From Cyclobacteriaceae bacterium HetDA_MAG_MS6 (lineage in GTDB: Bacteria; Bacteroidota; Bacteroidia; Cytophagales; Cyclobacteriaceae): a stretch of 38,314 nucleotides of DNA. The notes beneath the pieces are model-generated. The model did no database searches, was not told the DNA's origin, and saw only the letters and a program-made list of their open reading frames with translations. This document shows, one piece after another, positions 26,882 to 35,202 of this stretch; within the stretch, counting starts at the first letter, position 1; each line of letters opens with the position of its first letter. The translations under genes were made by a program, and so were the position numbers. The stretch is taken from NCBI GenBank assembly GCA_019192485.1, contig JAHCMJ010000007.1, forward strand, positions 1-38,314. Direction: 5' to 3'.

Positions 26882-27265
26882 TTGAAACTTTCACTTAAGC
26901 TTAACCTCGACAAGATAGGCATTTGTGCCTCTACAGTATGTGGACTTCATTGCTTACTGACACCATTTATCCTTTTGGCGCTTCCGTTCGCTAGTTTAGC
27001 CTTTTTGGCATCTGAAGGCTTTGAGATTGGGCTGCTGATCCTTAGTTTTCTTTTAGCGATTGCTTCATTGGTAGTATCCTATTTTCGAAAGCATTTCAAC
27101 GTGATGCCAACGATTCTAGCCGGTGTTGGTTTTTTGCTTTTTATGATAGGTAAAGCGATTCCTTTAGAAATAGCGGAGATCATACTCTCTGTAGCTGGAG
27201 GAGTGTTTATCGTACTGGCTCACTATAGAAACATAAAACTGACTAAGCAGATCGCTGTGAAATGA
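26882..27265 (+). CDS. MerC-domain membrane protein, probable metal transporter
   Basis: The 127-residue protein has four predicted membrane segments and the N-terminal metal motif of the MerC family, ICASTVCGLHC (C15, C20, H23, C24). MerC proteins move mercury and can carry other soft or transition metals. There are no other mercury-resistance genes here, and a Fur-family palindrome lies immediately before it, so zinc import is the better guess. The start is a TTG at 26882, with Lys-Leu-rich residues before the first segment. It overlaps the next gene by 4 bases. Confidence 0.83.
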   Translation: MKLSLKLNLDKIGICASTVCGLHCLLTPFILLALPFASLAFLASEGFEIGLLILSFLLAIASLVVSYFRKHFNVMPTILAGVGFLLFMIGKAIPLEIAEIILSVAGGVFIVLAHYRNIKLTKQIAVK

Positions 27266-27513
27266 AACTGTCATCGACCACCCCAAAGCAGGAAGAAGTG
27301 ATTTCTTGGATCAGGAACTTCAGGAAAACTTCCGGCGCTATTAAGGTGTCTAGCTATTGCTACAACTGCTTTTTAACGGAAAGTACCAAAACGAAGACAT
27401 TGATTGTTTTTCCTGAAGAAGTTGATACAAAAGGAATTATAACAATTGATAAGCCACTTGATGAAGTAGAACTCACGGATATCATCAAGTTATGTAAAAG
27501 AATTGCCTGGTAG
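27262..27513 (+). CDS. Small partner protein of the MerC gene, unknown
   Basis: The 83-residue soluble protein is joined to the MerC gene by an ATGA overlap. It has a YCYNCF motif (CxxC) at about residues 32-37 and no signal peptide or membrane segment. The coupling and the Cys pair suggest it takes part in cytoplasmic handling of the transported metal. No family was recognised. Confidence 0.6.
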   Translation: MKLSSTTPKQEEVISWIRNFRKTSGAIKVSSYCYNCFLTESTKTKTLIVFPEEVDTKGIITIDKPLDEVELTDIIKLCKRIAW

Positions 27514-27649
27514 GCTCAAAAAATATTACGCCCTCGAACCTGGATCAGAAATCTTGGTGCTTATATAAGCTCTAGAACAGATTCCATGATTTAACGTTAA
27601 CTGCAATTAGTCAACTTTCTCCTATAAGTACATAAGAGAGAAGAGGATA

Positions 27650-27696
27650 AGCGGCTTCAGTATCTGGCGATTGACCTAACGCCTCTGAGCGCCGCT
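27650..27696. other. Inverted repeat in the gene-free gap after the MerC unit
   Basis: The arms AGCGGCTTCAG (27650-27660) and CTGAGCGCCGCT (27685-27696) pair with one bulge around a 24-base loop, near the end of a 286-bp gap (27514-27799). Only a weak T tract follows, so terminator function is uncertain. I see nothing else in the gap. Confidence 0.35.
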
Positions 27697-27799
27697 TTAT
27701 GATTGGTTCATTCCTTTTTATTAGCTCCATGATCTCTTGTACAAACGAAATATGGATGCATATGCCTCCTGCAATTGTAAGGAAATGAAGCCGCTATTG

Positions 27800-28513
27800 T
27801 TAGAGATTCTTCACTTCCACCACCTCAAAATTTCTGGCATCAAAGTAGTCATCCAACCCATAGTCCGTATTGATGATGATACCGCCTAACAGCGCCACTT
27901 TGTCCACATGGAATTCGTTCCTACATGACTTTAGATGATTATGAATTTTTTGATGAATCACTTCATATGTGGCTTCGGTAATTGCTTTTTCCGGATTTTC
28001 GCTTTCCAGAATTTGCTCGCGATAAGAGATTAAGCTCTCTTCCAACTTCATTTGTTGATAGTCATCATCGCTCAAAATAGGGGCGTAGCTGCTGTCTTTT
28101 AGTCTATCTAACGCCAGCATAAGCGCACCGCAGGAGTTGCCTGTATGCTCTTGCCTTGGCCTGTACATTTTGCCGAGGTCACCATCCAGAGTTATTCCGA
28201 TATGAGGGCCATAAAAAATAAAGGCACTTCCCTCATCTGGGATATGATGAGCAAAAGCTGTCATACCTGTCTGTCCTGCAAATGGTAAACCTCCAAGACC
28301 TCCCATGATAAAGGGGCCGAATAATACGTTGAAGAAGGTTGTAGAGGGTACATTGATATCATCCGAACATACGGAGGTTGCCATTAACACTTTAGAAATA
28401 TCAAGCTTATGCTCGATCTGCATCTTTCCCAGGTAATGAATGGAGGTGTCTTTGGCGTCTTTTGCATTTGGAAAAAACTCCTTAACGACTTTATCAAATT
28501 TTCTTTGTAACAT
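27800..28513 (-). CDS. LCIB/LCIC-type (theta-class) carbonic anhydrase domain protein
   Basis: The 237-residue protein has the landmarks of the LCIB family of beta-like carbonic anhydrases. They are SVCSDDIN (C49, D51), LGGLPFAGQTGMTAFAHHIP (H89/H90), PHIGITLDGDLGKMYRPRQ, GNSCGALMLA (C128) and the end block KVALLGGIIINTD. The Cys-His-Cys set would bind the active-site zinc, and the Asp and an Arg form the usual dyad. Known members interconvert CO2 and bicarbonate, and algal ones belong to the carbon-concentrating system. It has no signal peptide, so is probably cytoplasmic. It is divergent from a carotenoid oxygenase gene across 254 bp. Confidence 0.82.
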   Translation of the reverse strand: MLQRKFDKVVKEFFPNAKDAKDTSIHYLGKMQIEHKLDISKVLMATSVCSDDINVPSTTFFNVLFGPFIMGGLGGLPFAGQTGMTAFAHHIPDEGSAFIFYGPHIGITLDGDLGKMYRPRQEHTGNSCGALMLALDRLKDSSYAPILSDDDYQQMKLEESLISYREQILESENPEKAITEATYEVIHQKIHNHLKSCRNEFHVDKVALLGGIIINTDYGLDDYFDARNFEVVEVKNL

Positions 28514-28767
28514 TTTCTTGAATTAAGGGTGAAACCGATTCGATGAGTATGATTTTAACCTTTAGGTGAATATAAGGGATAATATTTTTAACATACAAAT
28601 GTTTGCTGTTCGGCTTTTTGCTTTGAGCCACTTTCAGCTATTCTTTCGCCAACTATCTGACTTCAGGAAAAACAAAAATCCCAACTTATGGAAATATTTT
28701 ATGCTTTAATCACTTACTTTATTTTTCTACAGGTACTGTTCATCTAACTACAAAATAAGATATCCTT

Positions 28768-31035
28768 ATGGAAAAGCTTTTGTCTGCAACAAGAAAGGAA
28801 CTGGACATTGAACTAAATGTAATTGAGGGGGAGATTCCCCGTACAATTCACGGTTTCATGTTCATTAATTCTGCAGTCGGGAGCATTAATTCTGGCGGAC
28901 TACCATATGAAAGAGGTAATGATGAATTTAATACGCCTATTTTCAACGGAGATGGTTATGTGGTAAAGTTGGATTTTACCGAAAAAGGTAAAATCAAGCT
29001 CAAATCGCGGCTCATGAAGACCCCAAGTTATTACGCTGACGAGGCCCTTCGGGAGAATGGCCCTGCCCGTGATAATAAGAAATATGAGGGGTGGGAGTTC
29101 AAAAATAATGGAATGGCCAGGATGAGCAAGGTCCTTGGTCAGCGCAACCAGGCTAATGTCGCTGTGGTCCCAGTCAAATTTCGTGAAAGCGAGCCTCTGA
29201 GAATGTTGGCAACCTATGAAGCAGGAAGACCCTGGGAGATTAACTCAGAAACACTAGATGTTATTGCCCCTGCTGGTAAGTCAGAAGATTATCTTTCGCT
29301 TGTTCCAAGTTGGTTTTTAAGATACCCATTTCCGGCGGTGTTATCCAGCTCACATCCGGTGTATGACTTTGAAACCAAGGAAATGTTTACTGTCAGTTTT
29401 ATTCAAGGTATGGATGTGATGTTGAGTCTTAAAAAGCTGAGATTCAAGGCTGTAGAAAACCCAGTAGAAACAGAAAGAAAGCTCGTAAACGCTATTGATA
29501 AGGCGCTAGAATTAGAAGGAGAGGAGCGTAGAAACCACTTCAAATCGTGGTTGCTAAATGCACATCCAAAGGACGACCAGCACTTTAGTGAAAGCACAAA
29601 AATCGGTTTTTTAGAGGGGCTCAAGGATAAATTTGTTCAGGATGATGAAGTACGTCTTTTGAGATGGGATGGTACACCGGATCTAAAAAAATGGCGAGTG
29701 AGATGTGATGGAAAGGATATCAGTATTACCCAAAATATGCACCAAATGGGTATTACGGAGGATTACATCATTCTTTCAAACAGTTCATTGAAGATCAACC
29801 TGAGTTTGATGTTCAATTATCTATGGCCACAGTATCCACACCTTGAAGAGAAACTTAGAAAGTTGCTATCCAGTCCCATGATACCACAGTCAGAGTTGTA
29901 CTTTATTAAGCGCAAGGATCTCAAAACAGGTGATGATGTCGTTTCTGCTGTTAAGGCAATTATTCCTCTGGAAACGGTACATTTCACACCCAATTATCTT
30001 AATCCAAACAACCGGATCACCGTTATGACGGCGCATAATACGGCTAACTGTCCGGCAGAATGGATACGGTACTTTGATAAGAGGCTGGTAGATGGAGAGC
30101 CTGTTGACCCTGATCATTTGAGCTACCTCTCTACGGGGCAAATGGATATTGGCAGAATGGGTAGAATGGTATTTGATGCAGAAACAGGGGAGTTGCTGGA
30201 AGATCAATCCGATGTACTTTTTAAAAAGGGAAACATAGAAGAACCCGAAAAGATCGGCCCACATACTTGGGGTGTAGGACTCTACTCATTTCGTGGCTAT
30301 GAGGAGTTGATGCCACGCGTACGCGAGATTAAAAATATTTACTGGCAGATCTTCGGATTGGATCGCAATTTCCTGACGGAATTTGTGTACGAACTATATC
30401 GAGATTACCCTAACAGAGTAGCTTCCGTGGAAGAGATAGAAAGACTCACTAAAGAAGGCGTGCCCATAGGCCTGGCCAGGGTGGATCATAGTGAGCAGGA
30501 AATGGATATTAAGGACTTTTATCTTTTTGAAGAAGATCATCACATGCGCTCTATTCAGTTCATTCCCAATGAAGTTCGTAATCCTGCAGTGACTGAAGAT
30601 ATGGATGGGTATATTCTATGTACCATAAAAGTACCTGAAGAGAAGCAGGGGCATTACACGAGTCAGGTTTGGTTATGGGATGCTACTCACTTGGCAAAAG
30701 GTCCGGTGTGCAAGCTTGCACATGACCAATTATGTTTTGCGTATACTTTTCATAGCGTATGGACCTCCGAAGCTGAATTTACCAACCCGAAGGATCAGAT
30801 TGATATCATCGATGATATTGATGATATGGTGAAGTTGATCATCAATTCCAATAAGCAGGTTAAAGTAGAGGCGTTTATGGATGATTATGTATATCCTCAC
30901 TTTGCCAATCAAAAGAACAAGATTGCTGACAGTGATCCTGCTGATTATTTAGGAAGGATTCACAAGTGGACCGCTAATTTGTTCCGAAAGGAGAAATATC
31001 CGTATGAGACAAAGTTTAAAGAGAAGAAAAAGTAA
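28768..31035 (+). CDS. Carotenoid oxygenase family protein (RPE65/CCD-like)
   Basis: The 755-residue protein is similar to carotenoid cleavage dioxygenases, nonheme Fe(II) enzymes with four His ligands on a seven-bladed propeller. The N terminus has VIEGEIPRTIHGFMFIN and FNGDGYVVKLDF. The His-bearing blocks visible are THNTANCPAEW or a nearby His, MHQMGITEDYIIL (H325), a C-terminal FHSVWTSE and others. It is longer than the typical 450-550 residues, with inserts around residues 90-270 and 470-560. Substrate cannot be assigned: apocarotenoids, stilbenes or lignin-type aromatics are all possible. No signal peptide is seen. Confidence 0.85.
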   Translation: MEKLLSATRKELDIELNVIEGEIPRTIHGFMFINSAVGSINSGGLPYERGNDEFNTPIFNGDGYVVKLDFTEKGKIKLKSRLMKTPSYYADEALRENGPARDNKKYEGWEFKNNGMARMSKVLGQRNQANVAVVPVKFRESEPLRMLATYEAGRPWEINSETLDVIAPAGKSEDYLSLVPSWFLRYPFPAVLSSSHPVYDFETKEMFTVSFIQGMDVMLSLKKLRFKAVENPVETERKLVNAIDKALELEGEERRNHFKSWLLNAHPKDDQHFSESTKIGFLEGLKDKFVQDDEVRLLRWDGTPDLKKWRVRCDGKDISITQNMHQMGITEDYIILSNSSLKINLSLMFNYLWPQYPHLEEKLRKLLSSPMIPQSELYFIKRKDLKTGDDVVSAVKAIIPLETVHFTPNYLNPNNRITVMTAHNTANCPAEWIRYFDKRLVDGEPVDPDHLSYLSTGQMDIGRMGRMVFDAETGELLEDQSDVLFKKGNIEEPEKIGPHTWGVGLYSFRGYEELMPRVREIKNIYWQIFGLDRNFLTEFVYELYRDYPNRVASVEEIERLTKEGVPIGLARVDHSEQEMDIKDFYLFEEDHHMRSIQFIPNEVRNPAVTEDMDGYILCTIKVPEEKQGHYTSQVWLWDATHLAKGPVCKLAHDQLCFAYTFHSVWTSEAEFTNPKDQIDIIDDIDDMVKLIINSNKQVKVEAFMDDYVYPHFANQKNKIADSDPADYLGRIHKWTANLFRKEKYPYETKFKEKKK

Positions 31036-31377
31036 AGGTGTATCCTGCAATCGATTTAGGCCCTCCGAATCAACTTTATGGTAACCACTCGCCATTCTAA
31101 TGAAGATGCATAGCATTTACATTACATAAGATCAACGCAGCCCTAAGGTGTAATATCACTAGGTGTAACAACAAAAAAGTAAGACTGGCAATAGAGTTGG
31201 CTCGAAAGCCCATAGATGGGCTTGGGGTTGTTTGAGCATGAGCATCTACCTTCTATCAATTGGAGGTCGCACATTTATATATTCAATTTACGTGTAGTAG
31301 ACTGTTTGTATATCCTATTCGGCAAAGTCTTTAAAATCAGAATTCTAAATTGGGCCACAAGAATTCTGTAAAATTTA
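31036..31377. other. 342-bp gene-free gap
   Basis: A hairpin AAGCCC/GGGCTT with inner AT pairs (31206-31223) is followed by a G/T-rich tract and could be a weak terminator. The rest holds no recognisable gene. Confidence 0.4.
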
Positions 31378-32295
31378 ATGGCAATGAGAAAACTTTTAAT
31401 ATTATCAATTTTTGTGGCAAGTACTAGTGCAATTGCTCAAACTACTTATAAAACTGTAGATAAGTTACCCAAGGGTTGTGAACTTTATTCTGACACACAA
31501 AAAGGAAAAGAAATTTGTGATCGATACAATTGGATATACTATCCACCTAAAAAAAGAGCTTCATTTAAAGACGCACTAAATTCATCAATCGATAGTAATG
31601 TGGGGACTAATATGAGTGAGGAAAGAGAGGCCAGCAGAGAATTACCCTGCGCTGATATAATAGGCGAATTCAATATTGGAGCAAATGATAAAAGATTTCA
31701 TGAGGGATATTATTATATCTTAAATGTTCCAGGTGAACAATTAATGTTTGCTTCCAAGCCTTATGTAGACCCGTACCTTATTAAGGAAAAAATAGCCAGT
31801 GAATTGGATGACTTCAAGTCTACCATAGAATATGATACCCAATTAGAAGGAGTCAAGGAGCTTAAACGTTTCAACGACGGCCGCACCCTAAGCAACAAGG
31901 GGAAAACTTATAACGGAAAATCCACTATTGTCTTTGATGACTTCGAAAGTGACAGGATTTACATTGAAAAAGGGAGTGAGTTGGATAGGGTCAGGTACAA
32001 TTTTAAGTCTAAGGCCTTCAGAGGTTTTTATGAGAAAATCGTGAAACTTGATGATGAGATGAAAGAAGCTTCCAAAGAATCAGGTTTATACTTATATCGC
32101 TTTACAACGACTTTTTACTACGCACCGAGAAAGTCCGAGCGATACTTAGGAGAAAAAGACAATGAAGAAAAAAATTGCTATTATATATTGTTTGAATACA
32201 GTTATAGAAAAAAAGGCGGTGGGAGTAAAGATGAAGTCGATGAGAAATTCTACTTATTTGAAGATGGATTCAACTTTGATGCGCTGTTCAAGTAA
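31378..32295 (+). CDS. Secreted protein of unknown function
   Basis: The 305-residue protein (or 303 from the second ATG at 31384) has a clear signal peptide, MRKLLILSIFVASTSAIAQ. The mature protein is highly charged, rich in Lys, Glu, Asp and Tyr, with four cysteines (GCELY, EICDRY, LPCADI, NCYYI) and no membrane segments. I recognise no family. The gene stands alone between gene-free gaps and its A+T content is higher than its neighbours', which may point to recent acquisition. Confidence 0.72.
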   Translation: MAMRKLLILSIFVASTSAIAQTTYKTVDKLPKGCELYSDTQKGKEICDRYNWIYYPPKKRASFKDALNSSIDSNVGTNMSEEREASRELPCADIIGEFNIGANDKRFHEGYYYILNVPGEQLMFASKPYVDPYLIKEKIASELDDFKSTIEYDTQLEGVKELKRFNDGRTLSNKGKTYNGKSTIVFDDFESDRIYIEKGSELDRVRYNFKSKAFRGFYEKIVKLDDEMKEASKESGLYLYRFTTTFYYAPRKSERYLGEKDNEEKNCYYILFEYSYRKKGGGSKDEVDEKFYLFEDGFNFDALFK

Positions 32296-32435
32296 CTCTA
32301 TCTAGATTATAAAGAAGGTTACATCCTAGTTACTATTTGTGAGAGACCCCAATGCAAGCATCTCAGGATGAAGCCATTCAGATGCGGAGCGACCCAAAAA
32401 ATAGAAAATTGTCCTGGAGCTATTAATCGTTTATT

Positions 32436-32463
32436 TGTAACACCATTTGATCTTATGCATCCA
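32436..32463 (+). promoter_or_regulatory. Putative ECF promoter of the sigma factor gene
   Basis: TGTAACACC, 11 bases, TGCATCCA. The same two blocks at exactly the same spacing stand before the SRPBCC operon (33411-33438). The TAACA-type -35 is typical of ECF sigma factors. The second block ends 20 bases before the sigma start codon. Autoregulation is inferred. Confidence 0.65.
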
Positions 32464-32483
32464 ATGAGTAAAAGATATATGAT

Positions 32484-33353
32484 ATGCATAACCCATTGAC
32501 AGAAAGATATTCAGAAGAAGAAAACATAGCGTTGGTTCGTAAGTCCTTGAGTGGAGATCGTAAGGCACTGGATCAGCTTGTCCGATTACACCAGCCATTC
32601 ATCTATAATGTCGCTTGGAAAATGGCCTGGGAACCTGATGATGCCCTGGATCTGACTCAAGAAGTCCTCATTAAGGTAATCACCAAGCTCTCACAGTTCA
32701 ACTTTGAGAGTCAATTTAGAACCTGGCTATATCGCATCGTGGTGAATGAGTTTTTGCAAGCCAAAAGGAGAAAGGGAGAAAAGCAATTCTCTACTTTAGA
32801 AGATCATGGAAATAGGCTGGATGCAGTTCCTGGGGAGGATTTAACCGTGGAAGAAGAAATAGAACTCAAAGAACTGACAGAAGAGGTTCAGTTCAGGTGT
32901 CTTTCAGGAATGCTGATGTGCCTTACCAGAGAACAGCGGTTGATTTTTATTTTGGGAGATACCTTTGGAATTGATCACAACATTGGAGGAGAAATTTTTA
33001 ATGTTTCCAAAGAGAACTTCAGAGTAAAACTTCATCGGGCAAGAAAGGAACTCTGCAATTTTATGGATAATAAGTGTAGCTTGATCAACCCGAAGAACCC
33101 TTGCCGGTGTGCCAAAAAGAGTAAGTTCTTTTATAAACAAGGTCTTTTGTCCGAAGATAAGAAAACCTTCAATGTGGGGTACAAAACAAAAATGCTGGAT
33201 TATGCTTCAGAAAATTATAAGGCATCCAGTGAGGCTGTGTATGAAAAACACTCTGACCTATTTCGCAATCATCCGGCCAAAGACCAATTTGATGCAGACA
33301 CAGTAATTGAAGAGATCTTGAATGATGAGAATCTGATGCATTTTTTTCAATAA
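32484..33353 (+). CDS. ECF-type sigma-70 factor with Cys-rich C-terminal tail
   Basis: The 289-residue protein has sigma region 2 at about 25-95 (YNVAWKMAWEPDDALDLTQE and FESQFRTWLYRIVVNEFLQ) and region 4 at about 135-193. A roughly 95-residue extension follows that ordinary ECF factors lack. It opens with C191, C198, C207 and C209 (CSLINPKNPCRC), a CxC-type metal-like cluster. No anti-sigma gene lies nearby, so the tail may be the built-in sensor, as in CorE-type metal-responsive ECF factors. The promoter-like signal before it is repeated before the SRPBCC operon. Confidence 0.88.
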   Translation: MHNPLTERYSEEENIALVRKSLSGDRKALDQLVRLHQPFIYNVAWKMAWEPDDALDLTQEVLIKVITKLSQFNFESQFRTWLYRIVVNEFLQAKRRKGEKQFSTLEDHGNRLDAVPGEDLTVEEEIELKELTEEVQFRCLSGMLMCLTREQRLIFILGDTFGIDHNIGGEIFNVSKENFRVKLHRARKELCNFMDNKCSLINPKNPCRCAKKSKFFYKQGLLSEDKKTFNVGYKTKMLDYASENYKASSEAVYEKHSDLFRNHPAKDQFDADTVIEEILNDENLMHFFQ

Positions 33354-33375
33354 AAAAGCTGACACTTCGATTAAT

Positions 33376-33401
33376 AAAGCATGCATTCGCATGCTTTTTT
33401 T
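33376..33401 (+). terminator. Rho-independent terminator of the sigma gene
   Basis: A 9-bp stem AAAGCATGC / GCATGCTTT with loop ATTC (33376-33397) is followed by a T run to 33401. It lies 22 bases after the sigma stop codon and separates that gene from the SRPBCC operon, which therefore needs its own promoter. Confidence 0.88.
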
Positions 33402-33410
33402 ATTTGCTAC

Positions 33411-33438
33411 TGTAACACCTCAAACATCACTGTATCTA
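33411..33438 (+). promoter_or_regulatory. Putative ECF promoter of the SRPBCC operon
   Basis: TGTAACACC, 11 bases, TGTATCTA. It matches the signal before the sigma gene in all nine -35-block positions and six of eight -10-block positions at equal spacing. It lies right after the terminator and 25 bases before the ATG at 33464. Confidence 0.68.
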
Positions 33439-33463
33439 ACTCTCAAATCAACAAAATACAGTG

Positions 33464-33964
33464 ATGAACATAAAAAAAGAAATCATAGTGAACAAACCTG
33501 CCAAAGAAGTTTGGGAGGTCTTGGGCGATCAGTTTCCAGATGCCTACAAATGGGCTCGAGGGCTGGATCATTCACAAGGTCATGGAGACCCTTTTGATGG
33601 AACCCCATGTAACAACAGAACCTGTGAGGTTCCAGGATTTGGAAAAATCCAAGAGGCAATCAGGAAGTTTGATTCGAACAAACACATTCTTGCGTATGAG
33701 GTCACCCACGGGTTTCCCGGCTTTATTGCTTCAGCGGTAAATACCTGGAAACTTACACCCCAAGGTTTCAATACCAAGGTGGAAATGAACATGGAGATGC
33801 AAACCAAGGGAATAAAAGGTGCTATCATGGGACCCATGATGAAAATGAATCTTAGCAAGACTGTGGCTGGGGTGCTATCCGATCTTAAAACCTACGTGGA
33901 GACAGGTGAACCTAGTGAGCAAAAAGCAAAGGAAATAGCCAAGGCTTCCATGAAAGCAGCATAG
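33464..33964 (+). CDS. SRPBCC (START-fold) protein 1, cytoplasmic
   Basis: The 166-residue protein is of the SRPBCC superfamily, whose helix-grip fold encloses a hydrophobic ligand pocket. Marks are the opening IKKEIIVNKPAKEVWEVLGD and the long C-terminal helix (about 120-150, KTVAGVLSDLKTYVETGE). The ATG at 33464 is preferred over a GTG one codon earlier. No signal peptide is present, unlike the three paralogues downstream. C47 and C52 lie in PCNNRTCE. It is first in a cluster under the ECF-type promoter. The ligand is unknown. Confidence 0.85.
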   Translation: MNIKKEIIVNKPAKEVWEVLGDQFPDAYKWARGLDHSQGHGDPFDGTPCNNRTCEVPGFGKIQEAIRKFDSNKHILAYEVTHGFPGFIASAVNTWKLTPQGFNTKVEMNMEMQTKGIKGAIMGPMMKMNLSKTVAGVLSDLKTYVETGEPSEQKAKEIAKASMKAA

Positions 33965-33992
33965 TTCAGTTAATAAGAAATAAGTAAAAGTT

Positions 33993-34595
33993 ATGAAAAC
34001 AAAAATGATAAGTGCAGTGCTACTGCTGATTGGGACAGTTGGTATAGCCCAGAAGATGGACAAAAAATATAAGTCTATAGAGGTGGAGATAGAAATCAAC
34101 GCTCCGGCAGAAAAAGTATGGAATACGATGGTAAAGGACTATGGAGCTATATCTAATTGGTCACCATACATCTATGCAGCCAGCTGTGAAAATGGATCAC
34201 TTCAAGGTGTGGAAGGTGCTGAAAGAAAATGCGATCTCAACGAGAACGGGAGCCGATGGGTTCATGAGCGTATTGCCTCTATTGATGATAGGAAGATGGA
34301 AATGAGGAACATCATACTTGATGGGGCAAAATTTCCTCTTGACAAGGAAAATACACAGGCGTACTACAGGGTGAAGGACAATGGAAATGGAACTTCTAAA
34401 GCTTCCTACTTGATGGAATTTAGGGGAAAGCCTGCTATCATGACTGGCATGATGAAAGGGAGCTTTAAGAAAAGTCTTGAAAACAATCTAAAAGGTCTGA
34501 AGCACTATGTGGAAACGGGTGAGGAGGTGACTCCTGCGAATGACCGGATCAAGGGCATTAAAGATTTGTACAGGGTAAATCATATATCAAAATGA
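33993..34595 (+). CDS. SRPBCC (START-fold) protein 2, exported
   Basis: The 200-residue protein has a signal peptide (about 1-19, MISAVLLLIGTVGIAQ). An SRPBCC domain follows (SIEVEIEINAPAEKVWNTMV, then SYLMEFRGKP and a C-terminal helix with NNLKGLKHYVETGEEV). The sequence between strands, GVEGAERKCDLNENGS, is shared in form with SRPBCC protein 4 (VVGAERNCEVFPEG). It starts 28 bases after gene 1 and overlaps the AhpD-like gene by 4 bases (ATGA), so these two products are made together. A periplasmic carrier or enzyme for a lipid or aromatic is possible. Confidence 0.85.
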   Translation: MKTKMISAVLLLIGTVGIAQKMDKKYKSIEVEIEINAPAEKVWNTMVKDYGAISNWSPYIYAASCENGSLQGVEGAERKCDLNENGSRWVHERIASIDDRKMEMRNIILDGAKFPLDKENTQAYYRVKDNGNGTSKASYLMEFRGKPAIMTGMMKGSFKKSLENNLKGLKHYVETGEEVTPANDRIKGIKDLYRVNHISK

Positions 34596-35176
34596 AAGAA
34601 ACACTAAGAGGATTTAAAATGGATGAGGTGGGAAATGAACCAACGGAAGTCCAGGAAGTATTTGATTGGTACAGGGAGAATTTTGGTTTTGTACCCAATC
34701 TTTCGAAAGTACTAAGTGCATCTCCAGCAGCATTGCGGTCATACTGGCTCACACAATTAGAGTTGTCCAAACACGGCTTGCTGACACCAGCAGAGCACAA
34801 CATCATTCAAATGTCCATTGCAGTGGAAAACAAATGCAAATACTGCACTTCAGGACATCAAATGGCGGGGGTGCAGTTTTTTGGGTCGGAAGAAGAGGAT
34901 CTTATAGCGATCAGGAATGAAGGAACTATTCCTTCTTCAAAATTTGATGCGCTTCGATCATTCACACTTGAAGTGTATAGGAACAAAGGTCGTATTTCCG
35001 ATCAGGTCTTGGAAAGCTTTTTAGCGGAAGGTTATACAAAACCACAGGCTGTAGAGGTCATCACCAATATCGGCGTAAAAGTCATGTCAAACCTAACCAA
35101 TCAACTGACGATGACAGAAGTTGAGGAGCCATTCGCTCCACTTTCTGAAGGGCTTTTCGAAGATGTATTGAACTAA
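34592..35176 (+). CDS. AhpD-like/carboxymuconolactone decarboxylase-family protein
   Basis: The 194-residue protein has the AhpD core EHNIIQMSIAVENKCKYC, with C82, C85 and H89 (CKYCTSGHQ). These form the redox-active CxxC and the proton-relay His of peroxidase-type members. The N-terminal WYRENFGFVPNLSKVLSASP is typical of the peroxidase-related branch. It has no signal peptide. It overlaps SRPBCC gene 2 by 4 bases. In an ECF-controlled cluster, a thiol peroxidase or reductant role in an oxidative or electrophile stress response is likely. True decarboxylase activity is unlikely because of the CxxC. Confidence 0.88.
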   Translation: MKETLRGFKMDEVGNEPTEVQEVFDWYRENFGFVPNLSKVLSASPAALRSYWLTQLELSKHGLLTPAEHNIIQMSIAVENKCKYCTSGHQMAGVQFFGSEEEDLIAIRNEGTIPSSKFDALRSFTLEVYRNKGRISDQVLESFLAEGYTKPQAVEVITNIGVKVMSNLTNQLTMTEVEEPFAPLSEGLFEDVLN

Positions 35177-35202
35177 TAATTGAACAATAAATAATAAACA
35201 GA

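Noticed and set aside
26882-27513. Mercury resistance locus
   Set aside because: No merA, merR, merT or merP is present, and the upstream operator-like site is of the Fur-family form shared with the COG0523 genes.
31160-31180. GTGTAACAAC as a third ECF promoter before the secreted protein gene
   Set aside because: The first block differs, no TGYATCYA block follows at 11 bases, and the gene starts about 200 bases away.
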